Source: Myroides sp. JBRI-B21084 (GTDB taxonomy: Bacteria > Bacteroidota > Bacteroidia > Flavobacteriales > Flavobacteriaceae). From it: 64,000 bases of DNA. The notes under the pieces are model-generated. The model ran no database searches and had not been told where the DNA came from. It worked only from the letters and a program-made list of their open reading frames with translations. The stretch is taken from the NCBI RefSeq assembly GCF_030545015.1, contig NZ_CP120653.1:1302001-1366000 (forward strand). The letters are read 5' to 3'. Below are positions 47,460 through 58,965 of the stretch, in pieces. How positions within the stretch are numbered: the first letter of the stretch is position 1; each line of letters opens with the position of its first letter. A program made the translations under genes and the position numbers.

Positions 47460-48722
47460 ATGGTTAAAGATTTATTTGAAAGAATTCATGATAATAAAGG
47501 TCCATTAGGAAAATGGGCTTCACAAGCAGAAGGTTACTTTGTGTTTCCTAAATTAGAAGGAAAATTAGGGCCAAGAATGCAATTTCAAGGAAAAGAAGTT
47601 TTAAACTGGTCAATTAACGATTATTTGGGACTTGCAACGCATCCTGAAGTATTAAAAGCAGATGCCGATGCAGCAGCTGAATTTGGTGCAGCTTACCCAA
47701 TGGGTGCACGAATGATGTCTGGGCATACAGATTGGCACGAAAAATTACAAAATGAATTAGCTGCTTTCGTAAACAAAGAAGCTGCTTATTTATTAAATTT
47801 TGGTTACCAAGGTATGGTTTCTACCATTGATGCGTTAGTTACTAAAAACGATGTTATTGTTTACGATGTTGATTCGCATGCATGTATTATTGATGGCGTT
47901 CGCTTGCACATGGGGAAACGTTTTACATACAAACACAACGATGTTGAATCGTTAGAAAAAAACTTACAGCGAGCTACTAAAATGGCCGATGAGCAAAACG
48001 GTGGTATTTTAGTTATTACTGAAGGTGTTTTTGGAATGCGTGGGCAACAAGGTAAATTAAAAGAAATTGTAGCTTTAAAAGAAAAATATAATTTCCGTTT
48101 GTTAGTTGATGACGCACACGGGTTTGGTACATTAGGTAAAACGGGTGCAGGTGCAGGTGAAGAACAAGAATGTCAAGATGGTATTGATGTTTACTTTTCA
48201 ACTTTTGCTAAGTCAATGGCTTCAATTGGTGCATTTATCGCTGCCGATCAGGATATTATAGATTATTTAAAATATAATTTACGTTCGCAAATGTTTGCTA
48301 AAGCATTACCAATGATTTTAGTAAAAGGTGCTTTAAAACGTTTACAATTATTACGCGAAAACCCTAGTTTAAAAGATAAATTATGGGAAAATGTAAACCG
48401 TTTACAAAATGGTTTAAAAGAGCGTGGTTTTAATATTGGCGATACCAATACTTGTGTTACACCTGTTTATTTAGAAGGTTCTATACCAGAAGCAATGATA
48501 ATGGTTAACGATTTACGCGAAAACTACGGTATCTTTTTATCAATTGTTGTATACCCAGTAATTCCTAAAGGTATTATTTTATTACGCGTGATTCCTACAG
48601 CTTCGCATACGTATGAAGATATTGACCAAACATTGGCTGCTTTTGAAGCAATACGTAGTAAGTTAATTGATGGAACTTATAAAAAAATAGCTGCTGAAAC
48701 AACAGTTGATATGGAAGCTTAA
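47460..48722 (+). CDS. Alpha-oxoamine synthase family enzyme (serine palmitoyltransferase/cysteate acyltransferase-like)
   Basis: A 420-residue PLP enzyme of the KBL/BioF/SPT group. It has the pocket VDSHACIIDGVRLH, the LLVDDAHGFGTLG block (aspartate and histidine contacting PLP) and K251 in FSTFAKSMASIGAF. The absence of biotin genes nearby and the family background in Flavobacteriia make a sphingolipid or sulfonolipid first step (serine or cysteate plus acyl thioester) more likely than BioF, but this is inference. An outer-membrane-like gene follows after 28 bases. Confidence 0.85.
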   Translation: MVKDLFERIHDNKGPLGKWASQAEGYFVFPKLEGKLGPRMQFQGKEVLNWSINDYLGLATHPEVLKADADAAAEFGAAYPMGARMMSGHTDWHEKLQNELAAFVNKEAAYLLNFGYQGMVSTIDALVTKNDVIVYDVDSHACIIDGVRLHMGKRFTYKHNDVESLEKNLQRATKMADEQNGGILVITEGVFGMRGQQGKLKEIVALKEKYNFRLLVDDAHGFGTLGKTGAGAGEEQECQDGIDVYFSTFAKSMASIGAFIAADQDIIDYLKYNLRSQMFAKALPMILVKGALKRLQLLRENPSLKDKLWENVNRLQNGLKERGFNIGDTNTCVTPVYLEGSIPEAMIMVNDLRENYGIFLSIVVYPVIPKGIILLRVIPTASHTYEDIDQTLAAFEAIRSKLIDGTYKKIAAETTVDMEA

Positions 48723-48750
48723 TAAGTAGTTTCACAAAATAAATATCTGT

Positions 48751-49332
48751 ATGAAAAAAATTGTATTAACATTAGTTACACTTGTTTCTGTTTCGGCATT
48801 GGCTCAAACAAATTTTCCTGAGTCAATGAATTCAGCATACGAGAAAAAACATGAAATTCGTTTAGGAGCTGTAAAGTTACTTTCGGGTCATAGTTTAGAA
48901 TTGTCTTATGAACGTGTTAAAGACAGAAACCAAGGTTATGGTGTAAACTTTTTAGTAGGATTTCAAAGCGGTGAAGATGTTTTAAATCAAAATATTTCAA
49001 TTGCGCCTTATTACCGTTTTTACTTTAATCAAAGTCAAGAATACGGTGCAAAAGGTATGTTTGTTGAAGGTTTTGCCGATTTGTATTCAGGTACCGAATA
49101 TGTTTATGGCAATAGTTATGCAGTAGATCCTTACGGGTATTATTATTACGATCAAAATAAAGAAAATTTCACCGATTTGGCACTAGGACTTGCAATTGGT
49201 TGGAAAAAAGTAAATACCATTGGTTTTGTTTTTGAATTAAAAGCAGGCTATGGTAAAAACTTAATTCAACAAAATACAAATGCCTCAGGAGTTTTTAAAG
49301 GCGATATTAGTATAGGTTATAGATTTAACTAA
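48751..49332 (+). CDS. Small outer-membrane beta-barrel protein
   Basis: A 193-residue protein with a signal peptide ending in SALAQ and about eight predicted amphipathic strands. The last strand FKGDISIGYRFN ends in an aromatic residue followed by N. It resembles DUF3575-type barrels of Bacteroidota. It shares a transcript with the upstream acyltransferase-like gene and is closed by a terminator. Confidence 0.75.
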   Translation: MKKIVLTLVTLVSVSALAQTNFPESMNSAYEKKHEIRLGAVKLLSGHSLELSYERVKDRNQGYGVNFLVGFQSGEDVLNQNISIAPYYRFYFNQSQEYGAKGMFVEGFADLYSGTEYVYGNSYAVDPYGYYYYDQNKENFTDLALGLAIGWKKVNTIGFVFELKAGYGKNLIQQNTNASGVFKGDISIGYRFN

Positions 49333-49334
49333 AC

Positions 49335-49366
49335 AAAAAGAAGCACTATTTAGTGCTTCTTTTTTT
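49335..49366. terminator. Bidirectional terminator between the barrel gene and the NlpE-like gene
   Basis: A 14-bp stem (AAAAAGAAGCACTA with its complement at 49351-49364) and a 2-base loop. The stop codon of the minus-strand gene lies inside the hairpin. Confidence 0.9.
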
Positions 49367-50110
49367 ATATGCGCCATAAAAAATATCGTTTGGAATACTT
49401 TTGCAAAAATTGTTCATTGAATCTTTTGTAACATTTTCAATTACAATATGCGCTTCTTTTTGAGTAAAAATTACGCGTAAATAACTTTTATCATCGTTTA
49501 ATTTAGCTTGTAATTGATTATTTTTATCTAAAATAGCTTTAAGTTGTTTGCTACAATTATTTAATGAATCTACATTATTATAATATGCTATTTTTAAATT
49601 ATAACTATCTTTTTTTACATTGGTTATTCGAAGTTTAAAATGAGTGTTTAAAGTATCGCCACGTAAATAGATTCCTTCAATATTTTCAGCTTTAAAAGGG
49701 TTGCGCTTATGTAAAATATAATCATTGGCAAATTCACCTTGAACTTCTTTTAAATCGCTGCCCACACGTAATAACTGATTGTAATTTTTTATTCGGTAAA
49801 AAAGTTTTTCACGATCAAAAATAGCAGTAAACACACTGTCTTTTAATTTCCAAGTTCCCACTTTTGTAATGGGTAATTCGTTTCTATCTTGATAAAAAAC
49901 TGTGCGCGAAATGGTACTATCGCTATAAATTCTAATAGACGATTCAATACCAGGGCAATCGGGGCAAGGTATTATGCCTTCAAACGTATTGCTAAAAATA
50001 GTATCTAACAAACCGGGTTGAATAAAAACTTTTTTTTCTTCTTTTTTATCGCACGATGCAATTACAGGTAAAAATACTGCCAGAAGAATAAAATTTTTAA
50101 AAGAAATCAT
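49346..50110 (-). CDS. NlpE-like copper/stress lipoprotein
   Basis: A 254-residue lipoprotein (VIASCDKKEE). The N-terminal domain has FEGIIPCPDCPGIESSIRIY, the CxxC-containing signature of the NlpE N-terminal domain, followed by a lipocalin-like pattern (VGTWKLKDSVF). E. coli NlpE senses lipoprotein and surface stress through Cpx; there is no Cpx system here, so only the fold is transferred. The residues after the lipid cysteine, D-K-K-E-E, include a K-E-E triplet like surface lipoprotein export signals described in Capnocytophaga. Confidence 0.82.
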   Translation of the reverse strand: MISFKNFILLAVFLPVIASCDKKEEKKVFIQPGLLDTIFSNTFEGIIPCPDCPGIESSIRIYSDSTISRTVFYQDRNELPITKVGTWKLKDSVFTAIFDREKLFYRIKNYNQLLRVGSDLKEVQGEFANDYILHKRNPFKAENIEGIYLRGDTLNTHFKLRITNVKKDSYNLKIAYYNNVDSLNNCSKQLKAILDKNNQLQAKLNDDKSYLRVIFTQKEAHIVIENVTKDSMNNFCKSIPNDIFYGAYKKRSTK

Positions 50111-50225
50111 AAGAAAAACAATTTTTTAACTTTTGTATCACTAACAAAAATAATTCCATTATTTATCAAATCAAAAAAATAATTGATAAAAGGTATTATA
50201 TATTTTATAAATGCAAGATTTACAT

Positions 50226-50233
50226 TACTTTTG
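50226..50233 (+). promoter_or_regulatory. -7 box for guaA
   Basis: TACTTTTG, matching TAnnTTTG, 19 bases before the ATG at 50253. It lies inside a longer open frame beginning at 50211, which argues that the upstream ATG is not used. Confidence 0.65.
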
Positions 50234-50252
50234 CACAAAGACAAACAGCACA

Positions 50253-51785
50253 ATGACACAAGGTATTATTATTTTAGATTTTGGTTCGCAATACAACCAA
50301 TTAATTGCCCGCCGAATTCGAGAGTTTGGAGTTTACACCGAAATTATTCCCTACAATTCACCAATTAGCGAAATTAAAAAGCACAATCCAAAAGGAATTA
50401 TACTTTCTGGCGGACCATCTTCTGTTTTTGGAAGTGAAGCTGCTTTAGTTGAAAAAGAACTTTTTGAAATTGGTGTGCCTATTTTAGGTATTTGTTACGG
50501 TATGCAGTTAATTTCACACATGTTAGGTGGCGAAGTTAAAAAAGGCATAAAAGGCGAATACGGAAAATCGGAACTTACTGTTCTAGCAAAAAATCTTTTA
50601 TTTAATGGTGTTCCTGAAAAATCTACAGTTTGGATGAGCCATTTTGACGAGGTTGAAAAAGCTCCAGAAGGTTTTGTGGTTACAGGTAAATCAAACATTG
50701 ATATTGCAGCTTTAGCAAACGAAACTAAAAATATTTACGCCGTTCAATTTCACCCAGAAGTTACACATTCTGAATTTGGTTCTAAAATGTTAGAAAACTT
50801 TGTTTTTGAAATTTGTAAAGCCGAAAAAAATTGGGTACTTAAAGATTTTATCGAAACAGAAATTAAACGTATTAAGGAAGTAGTTGGCGATAAAAAAGTA
50901 ATTTTAGGTTTATCTGGTGGTGTAGATTCATCGGTTGCAGCTGTATTAATTCACCGTGCAATTGGCGATCAATTAACCTGTATTTTTGTTGATACTGGTT
51001 TGTTGCGTAAAGACGAGGGTAAAAAAGTAATGGAAAACTATGGAAAGCATTTCCATATGAACATAAAAATGGTGGATGCATCTGAACGATTCCTTACAAA
51101 TTTAAAAGGAATTGATGAACCAGAGGCAAAACGCAAATCTATTGGTCGTGATTTTGTGGCTGTTTTTGATGAAGAATCACAAAAATTTGACGATGCTTCA
51201 TTTTTAGCTCAAGGTACTATTTATCCCGATGTTATTGAATCGCAATCTGTAAAAGGGCCTTCTGCTACAATAAAATCGCATCATAATGTTGGTGGTTTAC
51301 CAGAACATATGAAACTGCAATTGTTAGAACCATTAAGAGAGTTATTTAAAGATGAAGTTCGTAAAGTTGGAGTAGAATTAGGCATACCTCGTGAATTAGT
51401 GTACCGCCACCCATTCCCAGGACCAGGTTTAGGTATTCGTGTGATTGGTGAAGTTGATGCTGAAAAAGTACGTATTTTACAAGAAGCCGACCAAATTTTT
51501 ATTGATGAGCTTTACAACCATAATTTATACGACGAGGTTTCGCAAGCGTTTGTAGTGTTACTTCCTGTTAAATCGGTTGGAGTAATGGGCGATGAACGTA
51601 CTTATGAATACACTGCTGTTGTACGTTCTGCAAATACTATTGATTTTATGACTGCAACTTGGAGTAAATTACCTTATGAGTTTTTAGAATTGGTTTCAAA
51701 CCGAATTATTAACGAAGTTAAAGGTATTAACCGTGTTGCTTACGATATAAGTTCAAAACCACCTGCAACAATAGAGTGGGAATAA
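50253..51785 (+). CDS. guaA: GMP synthase (glutamine-hydrolysing)
   Basis: 510 residues from the ATG at 50253 (MTQGIIILDFGSQYNQLIAR). An in-frame ATG at 50211 would place the -7 box inside the gene. The class I amidotransferase has the nucleophile in GICYGMQ and the FHPEVTHS histidine/glutamate. The ATP-pyrophosphatase P-loop is LSGGVDSS, and the C-terminal dimer domain ends KPPATIEWE. It converts XMP to GMP in the last step of guanine nucleotide synthesis. It is monocistronic, with a clear terminator. Confidence 0.97.
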   Translation: MTQGIIILDFGSQYNQLIARRIREFGVYTEIIPYNSPISEIKKHNPKGIILSGGPSSVFGSEAALVEKELFEIGVPILGICYGMQLISHMLGGEVKKGIKGEYGKSELTVLAKNLLFNGVPEKSTVWMSHFDEVEKAPEGFVVTGKSNIDIAALANETKNIYAVQFHPEVTHSEFGSKMLENFVFEICKAEKNWVLKDFIETEIKRIKEVVGDKKVILGLSGGVDSSVAAVLIHRAIGDQLTCIFVDTGLLRKDEGKKVMENYGKHFHMNIKMVDASERFLTNLKGIDEPEAKRKSIGRDFVAVFDEESQKFDDASFLAQGTIYPDVIESQSVKGPSATIKSHHNVGGLPEHMKLQLLEPLRELFKDEVRKVGVELGIPRELVYRHPFPGPGLGIRVIGEVDAEKVRILQEADQIFIDELYNHNLYDEVSQAFVVLLPVKSVGVMGDERTYEYTAVVRSANTIDFMTATWSKLPYEFLELVSNRIINEVKGINRVAYDISSKPPATIEWE

Positions 51786-51792
51786 TTAAATT

Positions 51793-51832
51793 AAAACAGC
51801 CTTAAACTAAACTTTAAGGCTGTTTTGTTTTT
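51793..51832 (+). terminator. Terminator after guaA
   Basis: A perfect 14-bp stem (AAAACAGCCTTAAA with its complement at 51813-51826) and a 6-base loop, then a T-rich tail. Confidence 0.9.
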
Positions 51833-51857
51833 ACTTAAATAATACAAAAATTTAGTT

Positions 51858-52712
51858 ATGCACAGTAATAATTTACACAATAAGCCTTATAATTTTAAAG
51901 AATTAATAATAAAAGTACCCGAATTATCGCCTTTTATAGTTAAAAATAAAATGGGTATTGATACGGTTTTGTTTGCAAACCAACAAGCGGTTTATTATTT
52001 AAACAAAGCTTTATTGCTGTGTTTTTATGGTTTAGATTATTGGGATATTCCAAAAGAAAATTTAGTACCACCAGTACCCGGAAGAGCTGATTATTTGCAT
52101 TATTTATCTGAAATAATCCCAAATACATCTAAAACTACAATTTTAGATATTGGAACAGGTGCAAGTTTAATTTACCCTTTAATTGGTCATGCGTTATTTA
52201 ATTGGAATTTTGTTGCGACTGATATCGATTCAAAATCAATACAAAATGCCCAACAAATTATAAATAATAACAAGCATTTAAGTTTAAATATTTTTTTGCG
52301 TGAACAATCAAAACAAAATCAAATTTTAAAAGGAATTATAAACGACACTGATTTTTTTGATGCAGTAATATGTAATCCACCTTTTTTTAAGTCTAAAAAA
52401 GAAGCAGATACACAAACATTACGCAAATTAAAAGGCTTAAATAATACAAGAAATGTAAAATTAGCTCATAATTTTTCGGGTAAAAATAATGAATTGTGGT
52501 GTGAAGGTGGTGAATTAGTTTTTGTTAAAAAGCTTATAAATGAAAGTTTACTATTTACCAAAAATGTAGGTTGTTTTACGGTATTAATTTCAAACGAAAA
52601 TAATTTAAAACCCCTACAAAATATGTTGCAAAATAAAGTTAAGTATTTAAAAATCATGGAAATGAGTCAAGGTAATAAAAAAAGTAGAATTTTAGCTTGG
52701 CGTTTTCAATAA
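51858..52712 (+). CDS. rlmF: 23S rRNA (adenine-1618-N6)-methyltransferase RlmF
   Basis: A 284-residue SAM enzyme. The opening HNKPYNFKELI, then FANQQAVYYLNKALLLCFYG, DIPKENLVPPVPGRADYLHY, LDIGTGASLIYPLIG (SAM site) and the catalytic VICNPPFFKSKKEA match RlmF throughout. It methylates A1618 of 23S rRNA in E. coli numbering. It is slightly shorter than the enterobacterial protein but complete. Confidence 0.93.
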   Translation: MHSNNLHNKPYNFKELIIKVPELSPFIVKNKMGIDTVLFANQQAVYYLNKALLLCFYGLDYWDIPKENLVPPVPGRADYLHYLSEIIPNTSKTTILDIGTGASLIYPLIGHALFNWNFVATDIDSKSIQNAQQIINNNKHLSLNIFLREQSKQNQILKGIINDTDFFDAVICNPPFFKSKKEADTQTLRKLKGLNNTRNVKLAHNFSGKNNELWCEGGELVFVKKLINESLLFTKNVGCFTVLISNENNLKPLQNMLQNKVKYLKIMEMSQGNKKSRILAWRFQ

Positions 52713-52765
52713 GGTAACGACACTAATAATTTATTTTTTTACATTTTTAATTTACCTACAAATTA

Positions 52766-52798
52766 TTGTTTAAAACAATTGATTTGTTTTTATATTTG
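52766..52798 (+). promoter_or_regulatory. Promoter of the LysM gene
   Basis: TATATTTG at 52791-52798, with TTG at 52766-52768 and a 22-base spacer. Confidence 0.6.
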
Positions 52799-52803
52799 TT
52801 ATT

Positions 52804-54687
52804 ATGAAAAAAGTATTATTAACACTATCGGTTTTGTTTTGTGCTACAATTGCAAAAGCACAATCACCAACAAGTACTCACGTAGTTTTAAAGGGCGAAA
52901 CAGTTACACAAATTGCAAAAAAATACAATACAACTAATAACGTATTGTTTATGCTGAATCCAGAAGCTGTAAACGGAATTAATGAAAATCAAATTTTAAA
53001 AATTCCTGCAGTATCGCAATTACAACACACCGTTCTACCTAAGGAAACTATTTACGGCATTTCTAAGCAATACCATATTGCTATTGATAAGTTGTATAAT
53101 TTAAATCCAGGTTTAAAGGAAAATGGTTTAAAAATAGGACAAGTTTTAAATTTAACCAATACTTTAGCGCAAAAAACACCTAACGTAAATAGTAACTCAG
53201 TTACAAAGCCTACAAACACAACCACAGTTATTGTTGAAAGTGGTGAAACCATTTACGGAATTGCAGTAAAAAGTAATACATCAGTTTCGGTTTTAAATGA
53301 ATTAAATCCAGGCTTGTTAGAAAACGGCTTAAAAGTAGGACAAGCTTTAAATGTACCAGTTTCTCAAAATATCAATACAGTAAATAAACACCCTATAACT
53401 ATTGTTGTTCCTGCACATGCAACTATTTATAGTATTTGCAAAACACACCAAATTACACAACAACAATTGTTTCAGTGGAATCCTGATTTGGTAAATGGTT
53501 TAAAAGAAGGCGCAACTATAATTGTAGGATATGATAACGATTCAAATGGAAAATTATCTGAATTTACACCTTTACAAGAAAAAAAAATAGAAAATTTATT
53601 AAACAATAAAGTTGATTTAAATATTGTTAAAAATCAGTCTACTAAAGATTTGGTTATACTTTTACCTTTTAATTTATCTAAAAATAATTTTAATAATCCT
53701 GCGATTAATCAAAATATTAAAGAAGATGTTTTTTTAAACATGACACTTGATTTTTATTCAGGAGCAAAATTAGCAATCGATCATTTAAAAGATAAAAATT
53801 ACAATGTAAACATCAAATTTGTCGATTCTAAAGAAACTAATAAAACGTTAGATGTTGCTACTTTAAAAAATGAATTCGATTTTACATCAACCGATGTAAT
53901 TATTGGTCCATTTTTTCAACGTAACGTTGATGCCGTTTCCGAAGCATTTAAAAACCAACAAACAGTAGTTGTATCACCACTTTCAACCGACAAAGGCAAG
54001 CCGTATACAAACCAAGTGCATACAATGCCTACAAATGAAACAGTGAAAAAGGAAATGCTAGAATATTTATTGTCTAAAGATGGAAAAATTATAGCCATTA
54101 CCGATGGGAAAAAGACTTCAATTGACTATTTTAAATCAAATTATCCTTCTGTAACAAGTTTTGGTGTTTTGGTTGATGAAAAAGTAAATGGTACCTTTCT
54201 ACGCACTTTATTAATGCCTAACGTAACAAATTATATTGTGTACGATGCATCGTCGTTAACAACTACTGTTGAATTAATAAATACTTTAAAAACGTTGCAA
54301 AATAATTTTGATATTCAGTTAGTTACGTTGGAAAAAACAGATGTTCTAGATTCATCAGATATTAATATTTCAGATTTAGTAGCTTTAAAATATATGTTTC
54401 CATCTGTTACAAATGATGCCGATAACGATAAAAAACAAGCATTTGCTACTAAATACAGAGCCGTTTACAGTAAAAACCCAAGTAGATTTGCGGTTCGAGG
54501 ATACGATGTTACACTCGATGTAATTTCACGTATGTTTGAAGCAGGTGAAGAATCAAACATTTTTGATTACGGTTCACAACAAATCGAAAATAAATTTACA
54601 TATGTTAAAGAAAATGGTGGGGTTTATAACAACGCAGTTTATATTTTATATATTGATAAAGATTTAACAATTAAAGAAGCTAACTAA
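52804..54687 (+). CDS. LysM-repeat protein with periplasmic-binding-like domain
   Basis: A 627-residue exported protein: signal peptide to about 20 (AKAQS), four LysM-like modules (about 24-67, 72-116, 139-183, 197-243; for example LKGETVTQIAKKYNTTNNVLFMLNP), then a type I periplasmic-binding-like fold from about 275 (KDLVILLPFNLSKNN, then DVIIGPFFQRNVDAV and VVSPLSTDKG). LysM binds peptidoglycan. The second domain resembles amino-acid receptors and LpoA-type activators of penicillin-binding proteins. A role in cell-wall sensing or synthesis is inference. Its stop overlaps the OsmC start by one base. Confidence 0.85.
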   Translation: MKKVLLTLSVLFCATIAKAQSPTSTHVVLKGETVTQIAKKYNTTNNVLFMLNPEAVNGINENQILKIPAVSQLQHTVLPKETIYGISKQYHIAIDKLYNLNPGLKENGLKIGQVLNLTNTLAQKTPNVNSNSVTKPTNTTTVIVESGETIYGIAVKSNTSVSVLNELNPGLLENGLKVGQALNVPVSQNINTVNKHPITIVVPAHATIYSICKTHQITQQQLFQWNPDLVNGLKEGATIIVGYDNDSNGKLSEFTPLQEKKIENLLNNKVDLNIVKNQSTKDLVILLPFNLSKNNFNNPAINQNIKEDVFLNMTLDFYSGAKLAIDHLKDKNYNVNIKFVDSKETNKTLDVATLKNEFDFTSTDVIIGPFFQRNVDAVSEAFKNQQTVVVSPLSTDKGKPYTNQVHTMPTNETVKKEMLEYLLSKDGKIIAITDGKKTSIDYFKSNYPSVTSFGVLVDEKVNGTFLRTLLMPNVTNYIVYDASSLTTTVELINTLKTLQNNFDIQLVTLEKTDVLDSSDINISDLVALKYMFPSVTNDADNDKKQAFATKYRAVYSKNPSRFAVRGYDVTLDVISRMFEAGEESNIFDYGSQQIENKFTYVKENGGVYNNAVYILYIDKDLTIKEAN

Positions 54688-55091
54688 TGAGTACCAGTAA
54701 AGTTGTTTATAAAGGCGATTTAAGAACAGAATCAACGCACTTATTGTCGGGTAGTGTAATTATAACCGATGCTCCCATTGATAACCACGGCAAAGGCGAA
54801 GCCTTTTCTCCAACCGATATGGTAGCAAATTCGTTAGCAACTTGCATGTTTAGTATAATGGGCATTAAAGCCAATGCAATGAATTTGAATATTGAAGGAT
54901 CATCTGCAAATGTTACCAAAATAATGCAGGCTGAACCTAGAAAAATAAGCGAAATAATTGTAAATTTAGATATGAAAGGTGTAGCCGATGAAAAATCGAA
55001 AATTATTTTAGAACGTGCAGCAATGACTTGCCCCGTTTTCTTAAGCTTGCATCCAGATATTACAAAAACTGTTCATTTTAATTGGTTATAA
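54687..55091 (+). CDS. OsmC/Ohr-family thiol peroxidase-like protein
   Basis: A 134-residue OsmC-fold protein with both redox cysteines: the one in LATCMFSIMG and the one in AAMTCPVFLSL. Family members reduce organic hydroperoxides, though the YhfA-like branch is poorly characterised. The start codon overlaps the stop of the LysM gene, and a DUF3820 gene follows after four bases, so the three form one transcript. Confidence 0.9.
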   Translation: MSTSKVVYKGDLRTESTHLLSGSVIITDAPIDNHGKGEAFSPTDMVANSLATCMFSIMGIKANAMNLNIEGSSANVTKIMQAEPRKISEIIVNLDMKGVADEKSKIILERAAMTCPVFLSLHPDITKTVHFNWL

Positions 55092-55095
55092 TTAA

Positions 55096-55323
55096 ATGGA
55101 TAACAATAAAGAGTTAATAGAACTTGCATATGCAAAAATGCCCTTTGGTAAATACAAAGGGTATTTTTTGGTAGATATACCAGAACCTTATTATGTTTGG
55201 TATAAAAACAAAGGGTTTCCGCCGGGTAAATTAGGTAAACAACTGGCAACTATGTACGAAGTTAAACTTAATGGTTTAGAAAGTTTAATAAGAAACATAA
55301 AAAACAAATATCCAAAACCATAA
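55096..55323 (+). CDS. DUF3820 family protein
   Basis: A 75-residue protein with MPFGKYKGYFLVDIPEPYYVWY, the core of DUF3820. The family is linked to putative nucleic-acid or quorum functions with no firm role. It is the last gene of the LysM-OsmC transcript. Confidence 0.85.
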   Translation: MDNNKELIELAYAKMPFGKYKGYFLVDIPEPYYVWYKNKGFPPGKLGKQLATMYEVKLNGLESLIRNIKNKYPKP

Positions 55324-55327
55324 TTAA

Positions 55328-57037
<1,710 letters not shown>

Positions 57038-57079
57038 TGCTTCTTGCATTACTGAAGATGTAATAAATTTTTCAAAAAA

Positions 57080-58954
57080 ATGGAAGAAAAAAAATTAGAC
57101 AAAAGTAGCCTTATTGGTATGGCTATAATTACCGTTTTGTTATTTTGGATGATGTCTGGAAGTATGTTTTCAGATAAAAAAGAAGAAAAAACAAAAGAAA
57201 CAGCTAAAAATGAAGTTGCTACAAAAACGCCCGTTAATCAATTAGCTGCAAACGCTGTTAATGATACCTTGGCTAATGCACAATTAAAAAGCGAATTAGG
57301 GTCGTTTGCATATGGCGCTGCTTTACCAACTGTAGTTGGTGCTAAAGACATCACTGTTAACAATGGTGTTTTAACAGTTGTTTTTTCTGGAAAAGGTGGT
57401 TATATTAAAGAGGCTGTTGTTAATGATCAAAAAAGAATTTCAAGCAAAAACACCGATTTAGTAAAAATTATTGCTGATAATAATTCAAAACTAAATTTAA
57501 AATTCAACACAAAAGACAATCGAGTTTTAAATACGAAAGATTTGTTGTTTGAACCTACTTTATCTAAAGAAGGTGAAAATTCTGTAGTTTCTATGAAGTT
57601 AAAAACTTCTGAAACGGCTTATTTAGAATATCGTTATGTGTTAAAACCTAACAAATATATGTTAGATTTAAGCATAAAATCGGTAGGTTTAAGTAATGTG
57701 TTAAATGCTGCAAATCCTGCAGAATTAACTTGGCAGCTAAAAGCAACTCGTAACGAAAGATCAATTACTTATGAAAATCGTTATGCAGAAATTGTGTACG
57801 AATATGAAGAAGGTAAAGACGACTATTTAAATCCTGCAAAAACTACTACAGAAGATGCTAAAGATTTAACCTATGTTGCATTTAAACAACACTTGTTTAC
57901 GTCTGTTTTATTAACCGAAACTCCAATTAAATCGGCTAAATTAAGTCAAGAAAATTTGGTTAAAGATGAATATGCAAATGCAGCTTATTTAAAAGATTTT
58001 TCTGCAGTAATGCCATTAGAATATAAAGGGGGAGAGCTTACCTATAACATGAATTTGTATATGGGACCAACCGATTACAATATTTTAAACGACTTTGATA
58101 AAAATTTAGATGAAATTGTACCATTAGGTTGGGGTATATTTGGTTGGTTAAACAAATTAATCATTATTCCTTTGTTTACTTTGTTAACAAACTTAATTCC
58201 GCATGGTATTGCAATTGTATTGTTTACTGTAGTAATTCGTTTAATAATGTCGCCAGTTCAATACAAATCATATGTATCTCAGGCTAAAATGAAATTAATT
58301 CGACCAGAAGTTACCGAATTAAACGAAAAGTATGCAAAAGATCCAATGAAAAAGCAACAAGAAACAATGAAGCTTTACAACAAAGCAGGGGTAAACCCAA
58401 TGGCAGGTTGTATACCTATGTTTATACAGCTTCCTGTGTTCTATGCATTGTTTAGTTTTTTCCCATCGGCATTTGATTTAAGACAAAAAGCATTCCTTTG
58501 GGCCGACGATTTATCATCGTACGATAGTGTGTTTACCTTACCATTTACAATTCCATTTTACGGAAACCACGTAAGTTTGTTCCCGATTTTAGCCGCTTTA
58601 GCTACTTTTGTTTATATGAAAATGACAACTGGTGATCAGGCAGCTATGGCACCACAACAAGAAGGCATGCCTGATATGAGTAAAATCATGAAAATTATGA
58701 TTTATATTTCACCAATCATGATGTTGTTCTTCTTTAACAATTACGCTTCAGGTTTATCGTTGTATTACTTTATTTCGAATTTAATTACTATTGGAATTAT
58801 GTATGTAATTAAAAACAAAATTGTTACTGAAGATAAAGTAAAAGCAATTATCGAAACGAACAAAACCAAAGAGAAACCAAAATCTAAATTCCAACGAAAA
58901 ATGGAAGAGATGATGGAACAAGCGCAACAACAACAAAAAACAAATAAAAAGTAA
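57080..58954 (+). CDS. yidC: Membrane protein insertase YidC
   Basis: A 624-residue insertase of Gram-negative type: an N-terminal anchor (about 12-28), a large periplasmic beta domain (about 70-350), then the conserved 60KD_IMP core of five helices with VIRLIMSPVQYKS (the hydrophilic-groove arginine), NPMAGCIPMFIQLPVFYAL and YFISNLITIG. The C-terminal tail is basic and Gln-rich. It inserts inner-membrane proteins with or without Sec. It may share a transcript with pyrG, and a terminator follows. Confidence 0.96.
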   Translation: MEEKKLDKSSLIGMAIITVLLFWMMSGSMFSDKKEEKTKETAKNEVATKTPVNQLAANAVNDTLANAQLKSELGSFAYGAALPTVVGAKDITVNNGVLTVVFSGKGGYIKEAVVNDQKRISSKNTDLVKIIADNNSKLNLKFNTKDNRVLNTKDLLFEPTLSKEGENSVVSMKLKTSETAYLEYRYVLKPNKYMLDLSIKSVGLSNVLNAANPAELTWQLKATRNERSITYENRYAEIVYEYEEGKDDYLNPAKTTTEDAKDLTYVAFKQHLFTSVLLTETPIKSAKLSQENLVKDEYANAAYLKDFSAVMPLEYKGGELTYNMNLYMGPTDYNILNDFDKNLDEIVPLGWGIFGWLNKLIIIPLFTLLTNLIPHGIAIVLFTVVIRLIMSPVQYKSYVSQAKMKLIRPEVTELNEKYAKDPMKKQQETMKLYNKAGVNPMAGCIPMFIQLPVFYALFSFFPSAFDLRQKAFLWADDLSSYDSVFTLPFTIPFYGNHVSLFPILAALATFVYMKMTTGDQAAMAPQQEGMPDMSKIMKIMIYISPIMMLFFFNNYASGLSLYYFISNLITIGIMYVIKNKIVTEDKVKAIIETNKTKEKPKSKFQRKMEEMMEQAQQQQKTNKK

Positions 58955-58965
58955 AATAAAAATCT

